Assembly (NCBI GenBank): GCA_030642205.1 | Contig: DAOWOF010000028.1 | Span: 1 to 15,716, forward strand | Direction of reading: 5' to 3' | Origin: Desulfobacteraceae bacterium | Lineage (GTDB): Bacteria > Desulfobacterota > DSM-4660 > Desulfatiglandales > Desulfatiglandaceae | Length of the DNA stretch: 15,716 nucleotides | Part shown: piece after piece, positions 1 through 7,201 of the stretch | How the letters are laid out: each line of letters begins with the position of its first letter | Numbering within the stretch: the first letter of the stretch is position 1 | Program-made: the position numbers and the translations under genes | The notes under the pieces: model-generated | Told to the model about the DNA's origin: nothing | Databases searched by the model: none | The model's input: only the letters and a program-made list of their open reading frames with translations

Positions 1-51
1 AAAATGTTTATTTAAAGATGGGACACGGCTCACGGCCGCTATCTAGGAAGC

Positions 52-264
52 TCATGAAAACCCACCATGAGAGGAACATGATGATGAAGATTCACTTAAT
101 CCTTGATTGTCACTAGATGAGTTGGAAGAGAATATGGATAACAATCTTTTTATATCCATTCCACCACAGGAAGGACAATTTAAATTTTTAATATCATCAT
201 TATTCAAAATTAAATGTTCAAAATGCTTGCCACACTTCTGACAATTAAATTCGTAAATTGGCAT
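52..264 (-). CDS. FmdB-family zinc-ribbon protein
   Basis: A 70-residue protein that opens with MPIYEFNC, the typical start of the FmdB/CxxC_CxxC_SSSS regulatory-type zinc ribbon. Cys8/Cys11 and Cys30/Cys33 form two CxxC knuckles that should bind one zinc. The C-terminal third is a low-complexity Ser-rich tail with scattered Gly and His, common in this family. Its molecular role is poorly known; links to formamidase or amidase regulation come from only a few members. It diverges from the glucokinase gene across a 117-base gap that probably holds both promoters. Family assignment is firm, function is not. Confidence 0.85.
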   Translation of the reverse strand: MPIYEFNCQKCGKHFEHLILNNDDIKNLNCPSCGGMDIKRLLSIFSSNSSSDNQGLSESSSSCSSHGGFS

Positions 265-332
265 CTTAAATCCCTTTTCCTAATTTTCAGATTAATGTTA
301 TTTTCATTGCAAGGTATTAACTCGATAATCAA

Positions 333-351
333 TATGCTATAATATAGCATA
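333..351 (+). promoter_or_regulatory. Dyad overlapping a -10 box upstream of glucokinase
   Basis: TATGCTAT, a 3-base centre AAT and ATAGCATA form a perfect 8-bp inverted repeat. A consensus TATAAT (338-343) sits inside it, so a dimeric repressor bound here would cover the -10 region. No good -35 hexamer lies at the right distance upstream, so the promoter may need an activator or be weak. The predicted transcript start would lie about 30 bases before the glucokinase start codon. The dyad is seen directly; the operator role is inference. Confidence 0.4.
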
Positions 352-381
352 AATGAGTATCCTTTTTCGAGAATTAATTCC

Positions 382-1371
382 ATGTCATATATAAAATCCG
401 ATAACTATATACTGGCAGGCGACATAGGCGGCACAAAAACAGCCTTGGGTCTTTTTGCAAGAGGAAAACGGCGACCACTTTTAAGAGATTTTGAGATATT
501 TAACAGTAGGGCTTTTAATAATCTGGAAGCGATTCTCCAAAAGTTTATTACTCACAGGGAAAAACTTATTAAAAAAGCCTGTTTTGGCATTGCGGGACCC
601 GTGATAAAAGGACGTTGCAGGACGACAAACCTGGCTTGGGAGGTAACAGAAAACCGAATTAAAAAACGATTTAGATGGGACGATGTTCGTTTGATAAATG
701 ATCTGGAAGCGATGGCAATTGGTATACCTCTTTTAAATAAGCAGGATGTATACACTCTTACGAGTATAAGAATGCCAAAAAGACAAAATATAGGCCTTCT
801 AGCGCCAGGAACTGGCTTGGGTGAGTCTTTGCTTGCATATCAGAATGGGAGGTATTTCGCGATCCCTTCAGAGGGTGGACACGTTGATTTTGCCCCGAAT
901 AATGAATTGGAAATGCAACTATGGCGTTATATGCACATGATTTTTGGGCATGTAAGTGTAGAGAGGGTTTTATCCGGATTGGGTCTGGTAAATATATACT
1001 CTTTTTTTAGGGATAATAGCTCAAACAAAGAGCCTGCCTGGTTGGCAAAACTTTTTAAGGAGCAAGATGCCAGCAAAGTCATTGCAGAAGCAGCCATTAA
1101 TAAAAAAAACTCCGAATGTGTCAACGCTTTAAATATGTTTGTTTCTATTATGGGTTCAGTCGCTGGAAATCTGGCTTTGACAGGAATGACGACTAGCGGT
1201 ATATATTTAGGTGGAGGGATTCCCCCTAAAATTTTACCTAAATTAAAGGAGGATATCTTTATAAATGCCTTTATTGACAAGGGCAGATTCAGAACAATCC
1301 TGGAAAGCATACCTGTTTTTGTGATACTAAACGACAAGATACCGCTTTTGGGAGCGGCATCTTCTGTTTGA
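382..1371 (+). CDS. glk: Glucokinase (Glk family)
   Basis: Cytoplasmic ATP-dependent glucokinase converting glucose to glucose 6-phosphate. The 329 residues match the bacterial Glk family (E. coli Glk is 321). Visible motifs are the phosphate-binding loop GDIGGTKTALGL (13-24), the sugar-site FGIAGPV (68-74), LINDLEAMA with the catalytic-base Asp107, the second phosphate motif LLAPGTGLGES (139-149), PSEGGHVDF (162-170), and a C-terminal adenosine segment IYLGGGIPP. This is the Glk rather than the ROK type, because the ROK zinc-binding Cys cluster is absent. The ATG has only a weak GAGA ribosome site about 9 bases upstream. It converges on the PC4-like gene with a 17-base gap. In this neighbourhood it could rephosphorylate glucose released from stored solutes, but general sugar metabolism is equally possible. 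Confidence 0.9.
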   Translation: MSYIKSDNYILAGDIGGTKTALGLFARGKRRPLLRDFEIFNSRAFNNLEAILQKFITHREKLIKKACFGIAGPVIKGRCRTTNLAWEVTENRIKKRFRWDDVRLINDLEAMAIGIPLLNKQDVYTLTSIRMPKRQNIGLLAPGTGLGESLLAYQNGRYFAIPSEGGHVDFAPNNELEMQLWRYMHMIFGHVSVERVLSGLGLVNIYSFFRDNSSNKEPAWLAKLFKEQDASKVIAEAAINKKNSECVNALNMFVSIMGSVAGNLALTGMTTSGIYLGGGIPPKILPKLKEDIFINAFIDKGRFRTILESIPVFVILNDKIPLLGAASSV

Positions 1372-1388
1372 TCATGCTGAAAAAGATT

Positions 1389-1643
1389 TCATTTCTCGTC
1401 TAGAAAATATTCATTCATTTTATCAACAACCTCTTCTAGGACATCAGACATCCAATTTAGATCATCTATGGTTAATCGACCGGGTTTGGTTGAACCTTTA
1501 TTCCCGTCCTTTTTTATATAAGTTCTGGGTCCAATCTGGAGTTTAGGCTCTCCTTCACCATAACGATAGATAGAGAGATTCAGCCCGGTTTCTTCATTAA
1601 TCCAATTATCCAGTTGTATATCTTTTGAAGAATCGTATGCCAT
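1389..1643 (-). CDS. Small PC4/Sub1-like putative nucleic-acid-binding protein
   Basis: An 84-residue acidic protein. The central part (about residues 34-75: LQIGPRTYIKKDGN, then KPGRLTIDDLNWMSDVLEEV) resembles the PC4/Sub1 coactivator fold, where a strand with an Arg is followed by a lysine/glycine turn, a '(G)-x-L-t-x-x-x-W' segment and a C-terminal helix. Bacterial PC4-like proteins bind single-stranded DNA or RNA and form dimers. The match rests on pattern only, with no catalytic residue to confirm it. It lies downstream of enolase on the same strand, separated by a strong hairpin (1689-1725), so it may be transcribed separately. Upstream of its ATG only a weak AAGG is seen. Gene reality is fairly likely; the fold is tentative. 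Confidence 0.6.
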   Translation of the reverse strand: MAYDSSKDIQLDNWINEETGLNLSIYRYGEGEPKLQIGPRTYIKKDGNKGSTKPGRLTIDDLNWMSDVLEEVVDKMNEYFLDEK

Positions 1644-1688
1644 TATTTTTTTACCTTTTTATAATAAGGGTTTGATCAAATTTAAACT

Positions 1689-1725
1689 TAAGGAGTTATC
1701 CAACTTATTTCCGGATAACTCCTTA
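1689..1725. terminator. Strong 13-bp hairpin 3' of enolase
   Basis: A perfect inverted repeat: TAAGGAGTTATCC (1689-1701), an 11-base loop, and GGATAACTCCTTA (1713-1725). It lies about 60 bases beyond the enolase stop codon. It lacks a clean U-tract on either strand, so it is either a non-canonical terminator, a 3'-end stabiliser or a dispersed palindrome. A T9 run on the enolase strand (1757-1765) lies between the gene and this hairpin, preceded only by a weak 4-bp stem. Confidence 0.5.
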
Positions 1726-1786
1726 TCTGATAAAATTAAAGTATCGTAGTGTGTTAAAAAAAAATAATCCTTAGAGAGGTATGCTC

Positions 1787-3055
1787 TTATTGGGGCCAGC
1801 CAAATTCAGCTGCGTTTCCTAAATCAGCTTCTATTCTTAATAGTTGATTATATTTGCAGACCCTTTCTGAACGGCATAGAGAGCCCGTTTTGATCTGTCC
1901 ACTCCCTGTAGCAACTGCAAGATCGGCAATAAAAGTGTCTTCCGTCTCTCCGGAACGATGAGAAATAATTGTTTTCCAGCCTACTTTATGTGCTATCTCA
2001 ATTGCTGCCATAGTCTCAGTCAAGGTTCCAATTTGATTTAACTTAATCAAGACTGCATTCGCTGAATGTTCTTTGATACCCCTTTTTATTCGATTGGTAT
2101 TGGTAACAAAAAGGTCATCTCCGACTATCTGTAGGCGGTCCCCAAGCCTTTTGGTCATCTTTGCCCAGTTCTCCCAATCGTTTTCATCTAGACCGTCTTC
2201 AATAGAATAGATTGGAAAGCGATCAATCCAATCCTTGTAAAAATCAATCATCTGAGAACCATCTCTTTCAGATTGATCAGATTTAAAAAACACATATTTA
2301 TTATTTCTATAAAAGGATGCTGAAGCTGGATCCAGTGCAAGGATTACATCTTTACCCGGTTTATATCCAGCTTGCTGAATACCTGAAAGCACTATTTCAA
2401 TAGCCTCATCATTAGATTTCAGATCAGGCGCAAAGCCTCCTTCATCTCCAACAGCAGTTGAAAGGCCTTTGTCTTTTAAGACTTTTGCCAGGCCATGAAA
2501 CACTTCTACGCCTATTCTCAATGCCTCTTTAAAAGTTTTTCCACCGATGGGCATAATCATGAATTCCTGAAGGTCTACATTATTGGCTGCATGAAGTCCG
2601 CCATTAAGGATATTCATCATGGGCATGGGCAGCCGGCATGCATTTGTTCCTCCAAGATAACGATAAAGAGGCATATTAAGAGATGCCGCGGCAGCCCGGG
2701 CAACAGCCAATGATACGCCTAGTATAGCATTAGCCCCCAAGTTGCCTTTATTAGTGGTTCCATCTATATTGAGCATAATTTGGTCCACAGCTCTTTGGTC
2801 AGTTGCATACATTCCTTTTAGAGCTGCTACTATGGTATTGTTAACATTCCATACTGCTTTTGCTACACCTTTTCCCATATAACGCTTTTCAGATTTATCT
2901 CTCAATTCAACGGCCTCATATTCTCCTGTGGATGCTCCTGAAGGAACGGCGGCCCGGCCAAGACTGCCTTTATTCAATCTAACTTCAACTTCAACTGTAG
3001 GGTTTCCCCTTGAATCGAGAATTTCGTGGGCAATAACAGATTCAATTTTCTCCAT
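1787..3055 (-). CDS. eno: Enolase (2-phosphoglycerate dehydratase)
   Basis: Glycolytic/gluconeogenic enzyme interconverting 2-phosphoglycerate and phosphoenolpyruvate in the cytoplasm. All landmarks are present: LDSRGNPTVE near the N-terminus, PSGASTGEYEA (38-48) flap loop, the HAANNVDLQEF segment, GDEGGFAP with the acid/base Glu, metal ligands in ALD, SIEDGL and VGDDL, the catalytic Lys in VLIKLNQIGT, and the SHRSGETEDTFIADLAV signature. Start chosen at 3055, giving 422 residues, because a perfect AGGAGGAG ribosome site lies just upstream and MEKIESVIAHEILDSRGNP is the family N-terminus. The open frame extends 36 codons further (to 3163), but that part is unlike enolase. The metal-ligand segment reads ALDPAS, slightly unusual. 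It diverges from the PGK gene, so two consecutive glycolytic steps flank one control region. Confidence 0.97.
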   Translation of the reverse strand: MEKIESVIAHEILDSRGNPTVEVEVRLNKGSLGRAAVPSGASTGEYEAVELRDKSEKRYMGKGVAKAVWNVNNTIVAALKGMYATDQRAVDQIMLNIDGTTNKGNLGANAILGVSLAVARAAAASLNMPLYRYLGGTNACRLPMPMMNILNGGLHAANNVDLQEFMIMPIGGKTFKEALRIGVEVFHGLAKVLKDKGLSTAVGDEGGFAPDLKSNDEAIEIVLSGIQQAGYKPGKDVILALDPASASFYRNNKYVFFKSDQSERDGSQMIDFYKDWIDRFPIYSIEDGLDENDWENWAKMTKRLGDRLQIVGDDLFVTNTNRIKRGIKEHSANAVLIKLNQIGTLTETMAAIEIAHKVGWKTIISHRSGETEDTFIADLAVATGSGQIKTGSLCRSERVCKYNQLLRIEADLGNAAEFGWPQ

Positions 3056-3172
3056 ATTTCTCCTCCTGCAATTTGATAAGCTCAAAAAAGAGACTCTGTG
3101 CCTTTTTATGAGTTCATCGCAATTTAATATTGGGTGTAGATTCACATAATCTGTTCCTGACATCCCAAGGAC

Positions 3173-3178
3173 ATTATA
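3173..3178 (-). promoter_or_regulatory. Possible enolase -10 box
   Basis: A consensus TATAAT on the minus strand, about 118 bases before the enolase start. No convincing -35 hexamer is seen 16-18 bases upstream of it. A leader of roughly 110 bases would result. Weak evidence, by eye only. Confidence 0.25.
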
Positions 3179-3263
3179 GAAAAAAGTCTAGTCTGGATCT
3201 TTTAAAAATATAGATAATTTCATAAAACATGACAAGTTAAATTATAATAAGTAAGATTTAATC

Positions 3264-3293
3264 TTGATTCAAGGTATAAAAAGGGACTAAAAT
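3264..3293 (+). promoter_or_regulatory. Candidate sigma-70-type promoter of the PGK gene
   Basis: TTGATT (3264-3269), an 18-base spacer and TAAAAT (3288-3293) match the -35 and -10 consensus at 4/6 and 5/6 positions. Transcription would start near 3300, about 35 bases before the ATG. Immediately downstream, AATTATAAT occurs twice in direct repeat with 11-base spacing, then GGGGG serves as ribosome site 6 bases before the ATG. Confidence 0.4.
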
Positions 3294-3334
3294 ACAAATT
3301 ATAATCAATTATAATATTATTATGGGGGCATAAT

Positions 3335-4630
3335 ATGGATAGGGAGAGCATAAATAAGCACTTAAAGTTATTACAAGATATAGATATGAAAGACAAAGTT
3401 ATCCTGGTAAGGGTTGATCATAATGTTGTAAAAAATGGCATCATCAAAGATCCCTATCGGATTGATGCCACCATTGGAACCTTGTATTCTATTGCTGAAA
3501 AAGGCGGTCGCCCAATCCTTATGACCCATGTTGGTCGTCCCAGGGACAAAGATGGAAAGATTACGTGCCATGAAAGGGAATCTGTTAAAACTATAGTCAG
3601 ATACTTAGAGGAGAAATTATGTATCAAGATCCATGCTTCCGAATTTCCGATAGACCCGGATAAGGGTATCGTTCATCTGGATCAATCCATTCAACCAGCT
3701 CTTGAAGACCTGAGGCAAGGCAAAATCGGAATGATCTATCTTCCTAATTCACGATGGTTTTACGGAGAACAAGCCAAAGGATTAATAAAAGAATCTTTTG
3801 CCAAAGAGCTTGCAGACATTGCGGACATATATATCAACGATGCCTTTGGCTCCTATCGAGCCCATGCTTCTACCTATGATATCTCTAATTATTTACCTGG
3901 CGCTGCCGGATACCTGTTACAAAAAGAAATTATTAATCTGGACAAAGTCCTTAATCCTCAACGTCCTTTTGTTGCAGTCATTGCAGGTTCAAAATACGAC
4001 ACCAAAATTGGCCCCTTAAAGGCGCTTTATGAAAAAGTAGATCATCTTATTCTGGGAGGTTTGATGTATAATATTTTCCTTTCAGCTAAATATGGATGCA
4101 CCTTCAAAGGTGTGTCGGATGAAGATCGCAAGTTGGCTATGGAACTTGTAAAATTAGATAATAAAGGCCATAAAATCCTGGAAATGCCCTATATCGTTGA
4201 ATCTGATACAATGGAAGGCAAGATTTCCGGCCGATACAGAACACTTGAAGTCAAGGATTTAAAATCCGGCAAGGAATTCATGCATGGCCTTGATATTGAT
4301 CCTCTATCCTTTAAAGAGCCTGTGGCGCAATCTGTTATAGCTTCTGCCAAAACTATCTTTGTAAATGCTGTAATGGGGTTTATGCCCCATTTTTATGAAG
4401 GATCCCAGGCATTATATAAATTAATAAACTCAAACAAGACAGCAATGCGCCTCTTTGGTGGTGGAGATACCTTGCAGGAATTAAAGAATCTCTGTCCAGG
4501 GGACTATATGGCAGGGATAGATGATCCTGATACCTATTATTTTACCGGAGGAGGAAGCGTTTTGGCAGCCATAGAACAAGGTAGTCCATATCAACTAAAA
4601 CCGGTAAAGGCATTAATGGAAGAGCGTTAA
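3335..4630 (+). CDS. pgk: Atypical phosphoglycerate kinase
   Basis: Phosphoglycerate kinase fold (1,3-bisphosphoglycerate + ADP to 3-phosphoglycerate + ATP), 431 residues against about 390-400 normally. The 3-phosphoglycerate site is recognisable: RVDHN (26-30; usually RVDFN), Arg42, THVGRP with His65 and Arg68, SRWFYGE with Arg140, and NDAFGSYRAHAST with Arg175. The last loop is one residue shorter than the common NDAFGTAHRAHAS. The nucleotide half is more divergent. AGSKYDTKIG stands for GGAKVSDKI. AVMGFMPHFYEGSQALY replaces WNGPMGVFE...GT, so the usual ATP-contacting Glu of 'GVFE' is not seen. GGGDT and FTGGGS are kept. Activity as a PGK is likely but unproven; altered nucleotide or phosphate-donor preference is possible. 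It is divergent from eno and 91 bases upstream of the PurN-like gene, perhaps co-transcribed with it. Confidence 0.88.
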   Translation: MDRESINKHLKLLQDIDMKDKVILVRVDHNVVKNGIIKDPYRIDATIGTLYSIAEKGGRPILMTHVGRPRDKDGKITCHERESVKTIVRYLEEKLCIKIHASEFPIDPDKGIVHLDQSIQPALEDLRQGKIGMIYLPNSRWFYGEQAKGLIKESFAKELADIADIYINDAFGSYRAHASTYDISNYLPGAAGYLLQKEIINLDKVLNPQRPFVAVIAGSKYDTKIGPLKALYEKVDHLILGGLMYNIFLSAKYGCTFKGVSDEDRKLAMELVKLDNKGHKILEMPYIVESDTMEGKISGRYRTLEVKDLKSGKEFMHGLDIDPLSFKEPVAQSVIASAKTIFVNAVMGFMPHFYEGSQALYKLINSNKTAMRLFGGGDTLQELKNLCPGDYMAGIDDPDTYYFTGGGSVLAAIEQGSPYQLKPVKALMEER

Positions 4631-4721
4631 TTATGGGAACCAAGTCAAAAAGCAAATGCGTCTTCTTACTAGGTATAGACTGTTTACAAGTTCATCAATT
4701 ATACTATTCAAGGAGATACTA

Positions 4722-5504
4722 ATGCCTATTAAATTGCTATTTGATCCTGCCATAACAAATCGACCCATGAGAGTGGCAGCCTTCATGTCCGGATCAGGTA
4801 CAAATATAATGAAACTAATTGAACATCAAAGGCGATTAGAGGAAATGGAAGGGCATTCACCCTTTGAAATAATTTTTATTTTTTCTGATCGCTCAGATGG
4901 GGAATGTGATGGAGAAAAAATTGCTCTAAGCAATGGGCTTCCTTATTTCAGTTATGATATCCGTGCCTTTCATAACATTAGATCAATAAAACGCAGCATT
5001 AAAACTCCTATGGGCCTATCCGCCAGAAAAGATTATGACAGGGTAGCCAAAACCTTGGTAGAAGCCTTTGAAATCGATCTTATTGCCCTTGGAGGTTATA
5101 TGAGTTTCATTACTCTGAACAGATGTGTCAATGTTCATCCGGCAGATCTATCAATTCTTAATTCCAGCGGTAAAAGGAAATATACAGGTTCCCAGGCAGT
5201 CTATAACGCGATCCTGGCAGGCGAAACCGAGTTGCGTTCCTCTACTTTATGGACAGATAACGGTGTTGACAGCGGCCCCCTTTTGATGCTTTCAGAACCC
5301 ATAAAGCTCAAGATAAATAATCCACATGAATTATTTAAAAAAGATAAAAAACAATTTTTTAGAATTGTTAATGAGCAACAGGAACGACTTAAGGAAATGG
5401 GAGACTGGCAAATCTTTCCTAAGACCATAGAGATGATTGCCATGGGATATTTTGCAATAGATCAGGAAAACAAGAGATCCTTGGGTTGCATATCCAAACT
5501 TTGA
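4722..5504 (+). CDS. PurN-like formyltransferase family protein
   Basis: A 260-residue protein of the formyl transferase N-domain family, related to phosphoribosylglycinamide formyltransferase (PurN). Landmarks are AAFMSGSGTNIMKLIE, which matches the glycinamide-ribotide phosphate loop, IFIFSDRSDG, LIALGGYMSFIT, the catalytic-type VNVHPADL (Asn-x-His) and NGVDSGPLL with the conserved Asp. So the active-site triad looks intact. It is about 50 residues longer than standard PurN, with extra sequence after the Rossmann start (KTPMGLSARKDYDRVAK) and a long charged C-terminus, so the formyl acceptor may differ. Start chosen at 4722, because AGGAGA lies 5 bases upstream. An in-frame ATG at 4656 lacks a ribosome site and would add an unrelated leader. 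Family sure, exact substrate unsure. Confidence 0.78.
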   Translation: MPIKLLFDPAITNRPMRVAAFMSGSGTNIMKLIEHQRRLEEMEGHSPFEIIFIFSDRSDGECDGEKIALSNGLPYFSYDIRAFHNIRSIKRSIKTPMGLSARKDYDRVAKTLVEAFEIDLIALGGYMSFITLNRCVNVHPADLSILNSSGKRKYTGSQAVYNAILAGETELRSSTLWTDNGVDSGPLLMLSEPIKLKINNPHELFKKDKKQFFRIVNEQQERLKEMGDWQIFPKTIEMIAMGYFAIDQENKRSLGCISKL

Positions 5505-5785
5505 TAACCGAGTAAAAAGTACTCCCATGCCTGCGCCATTTGATGCGAATTCAAATGGGCCCACCCCAGGTCGATTCTTGTAGGGTATATTTTTGCCAAA
5601 TGGTAGGATTAAGCTACTTAAATAAGTAGTAATTTATTACCCTCTTTCAAGAGAAAATGAAAACTTTCACCGTAACTATTTAATATTACAGGGAATTTAA
5701 TTCGATTTAATATGGTATAGAGATTGCTACCTTGACTTGATGAATCAAGATAACCTGCTATCATCAAAATGGAGCAATTCTTATT
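5505..5785. other. Intergenic region with several short inverted repeats
   Basis: No convincing gene. It holds CCATTTGA/TCAAATGG (5536-5543/5551-5558, 7-base loop), which is a possible transcript-end hairpin for the PurN-like gene but has no U-tract. It also holds CTACTTA/TAAGTAG (5614-5629) and CTTGAT/ATCAAG (5736-5749). The last overlaps a TTGACT (5732-5737), a possible -35 box for the transglycosylase gene, with only a poor -10 (TGCTAT). Confidence 0.4.
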
Positions 5786-6694
5786 ATGGATAAAATATCT
5801 TTTACCAACTACCCAGCATACACAGTACACTGGTTGATGATCATTATAAGTATAATTATCATTTTTACAGTTACACCCTTGCTTTTTGTTAATCAAAAAG
5901 ATTCAGAGCCATTTATGAACAAAGTAGCAGCCAATATGGATGAAGGAACTATTGATTACTCGCGAATTAAGTTGGATTCTTATTTAATAGATTTACATTA
6001 TCCAATCTTGGTGCTGGAAGTTCCAGAAGTTATAGATCACCTGTCTTTTGACAGTGTATCAAAAAAAGATCTTCAGTTTCAGCATGATATTGACTCTGCT
6101 AATAAATATGCCCATCATGATTTACATTTAATAAATTATCCGGATACATCCCTCAAACTTTTTCCAATAGACAATATAATTATCGAGTCTACTTTTTTTA
6201 ATATGGATTATTTTTTTGTGGATAGAATAAAATCACAAAGAAAAAATATAGAAAATAAGCTACCAAATGGGAAAATATCAAAAAAATTGATCAACTCTAT
6301 AGTTTATCAAGTTGCAGATCGTTATAACGTTGATTCAGCTTTGGTAAAAGCCATAATCATGGTGGAATCAGGATATAATTCTAAAGCGGTTTCTCATAAA
6401 GGGGCTCAGGGCCTTATGCAATTGATGCCTCGCACCGCTAAAGCTATGGGCGTAAAGGATAGTTTCAATCCGGTGCATAATATCAATGGGGGAGTGAAAT
6501 ATTTTCGCCGCCTTTTAGATAGATTTGATAATGATGTGAGACTGGCTTTGGCCGCATATAATGCCGGATCCAGAAATGTAAAAAGATATCGGGGAATCCC
6601 TCCTTTCAAGGCGACCAAATATTATATAAAAAAAGTATTTAAGTATTATGAGGATTATAGACAACAGGATGAAGGACAAAGGGAAAACACGTAA
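5786..6694 (+). CDS. Membrane-anchored lytic transglycosylase (SLT domain)
   Basis: A 302-residue protein that should act on the peptidoglycan. Residues about 15-35 (HWLMIIISIIIIFTVTPLL) form one membrane segment or uncleaved signal anchor; no lipobox Cys is present. Residues 36-165 are a periplasmic stretch that I do not recognise. From about 168 the Slt/MltE-type lysozyme-like domain runs to the end: VDSALVKAIIMVESGYN with catalytic Glu194, HKGAQGLMQLMP, FNPVHNINGGVKYF, LALAAYNAG and the closing FKATKYYIKKV. Cleavage of MurNAc-GlcNAc bonds with 1,6-anhydro products is expected for the family. GGAG lies 11 bases before the ATG. It converges on the esterase gene with a 30-base gap and no clear terminator. 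It appears unrelated to the neighbouring metabolic genes. Confidence 0.88.
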   Translation: MDKISFTNYPAYTVHWLMIIISIIIIFTVTPLLFVNQKDSEPFMNKVAANMDEGTIDYSRIKLDSYLIDLHYPILVLEVPEVIDHLSFDSVSKKDLQFQHDIDSANKYAHHDLHLINYPDTSLKLFPIDNIIIESTFFNMDYFFVDRIKSQRKNIENKLPNGKISKKLINSIVYQVADRYNVDSALVKAIIMVESGYNSKAVSHKGAQGLMQLMPRTAKAMGVKDSFNPVHNINGGVKYFRRLLDRFDNDVRLALAAYNAGSRNVKRYRGIPPFKATKYYIKKVFKYYEDYRQQDEGQRENT

Positions 6695-6724
6695 GTTGCC
6701 ATATCTTTTACGCAAAATGCTCTT

Positions 6725-7201
6725 TTAGCCTAAATGGCTGTCCCAATCAATAGTCTTAAATGTCTTAGTCAGAGAATGATCATCCTCCATAATAATCAAG
6801 GATAGGTTCGTAAAGATATTTCTGGCAACAGATTCCATTTTTGCTAAAGGAATCACCGTATCATTTTTTCCATGGTAAATCCAAACAGGAATTGAGCAAT
6901 TATTGTTTTCCTCTTGATCTATTTTCAGCATATGAATGGCAGGTGCTAATAAAATCAATTTTTCCACTTTTTTCGGATTTGCCATGGTAAAGATTGATCC
7001 CATTAGCCCGCCAAAACTTGAACCAACTAATATTATCTCATCTTTGTTGGAAAGAATATTGTTCAATTTAATCATTCTTTTCTCAAGATTACCCGTAAAA
7101 CCTGGAATGATCATTTCCGGATATTTATCACGAAAATATACTCCTTTATTCCCTTGAGGACTGCTTTCCAATCCATGTAAAAATATTTTTGTTTTCTTCA
7201 A
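6725..7201 (-). CDS. YqiA-like alpha/beta-hydrolase (esterase)
   Basis: A compact 158-residue alpha/beta hydrolase in the size class of YqiA/YcfP-type esterases. It shows FLHGLESSPQGNKG (7-20), the oxyanion/N-terminal motif of that group, GSSFGG with nucleophile Ser62, YHGKNDTVIP with Asp114, and EDDHSL with His142: a complete catalytic triad. The natural substrate is unknown. The start codon is TTG (7199-7201), supported by a strong AAAGGAGG site 7 bases upstream; no ATG is near. Its leader overlaps the nested inverted repeats at 7234-7293. It converges on the transglycosylase gene and diverges from the AIM24-like gene. Confidence 0.82.
   Translation of the reverse strand: MKKTKIFLHGLESSPQGNKGVYFRDKYPEMIIPGFTGNLEKRMIKLNNILSNKDEIILVGSSFGGLMGSIFTMANPKKVEKLILLAPAIHMLKIDQEENNNCSIPVWIYHGKNDTVIPLAKMESVARNIFTNLSLIIMEDDHSLTKTFKTIDWDSHLG

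Noticed and set aside
927..1337. 136-codon minus-strand frame inside glucokinase
   Set aside because: Antisense shadow of a clear Glk coding sequence, with no recognisable motif of its own.
3056..3163. 36-codon N-terminal extension of the enolase frame
   Set aside because: The family N-terminus begins at the ATG at 3055, which has a perfect AGGAGGAG site; the extension is unlike any enolase.
4656..4721. Upstream in-frame ATG for the PurN-like gene
   Set aside because: No ribosome site and an atypical leader; AGGAGA precedes the ATG at 4722.
5536..5558. CCATTTGA/TCAAATGG as a terminator of the PurN-like gene
   Set aside because: It is followed by GC-rich sequence, not a U-tract, so it is listed only as an inverted repeat.
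5618..5896. 92-codon minus-strand frame antisense to the start of the transglycosylase
   Set aside because: No family resemblance; it overlaps the control region and start of a well-supported gene.
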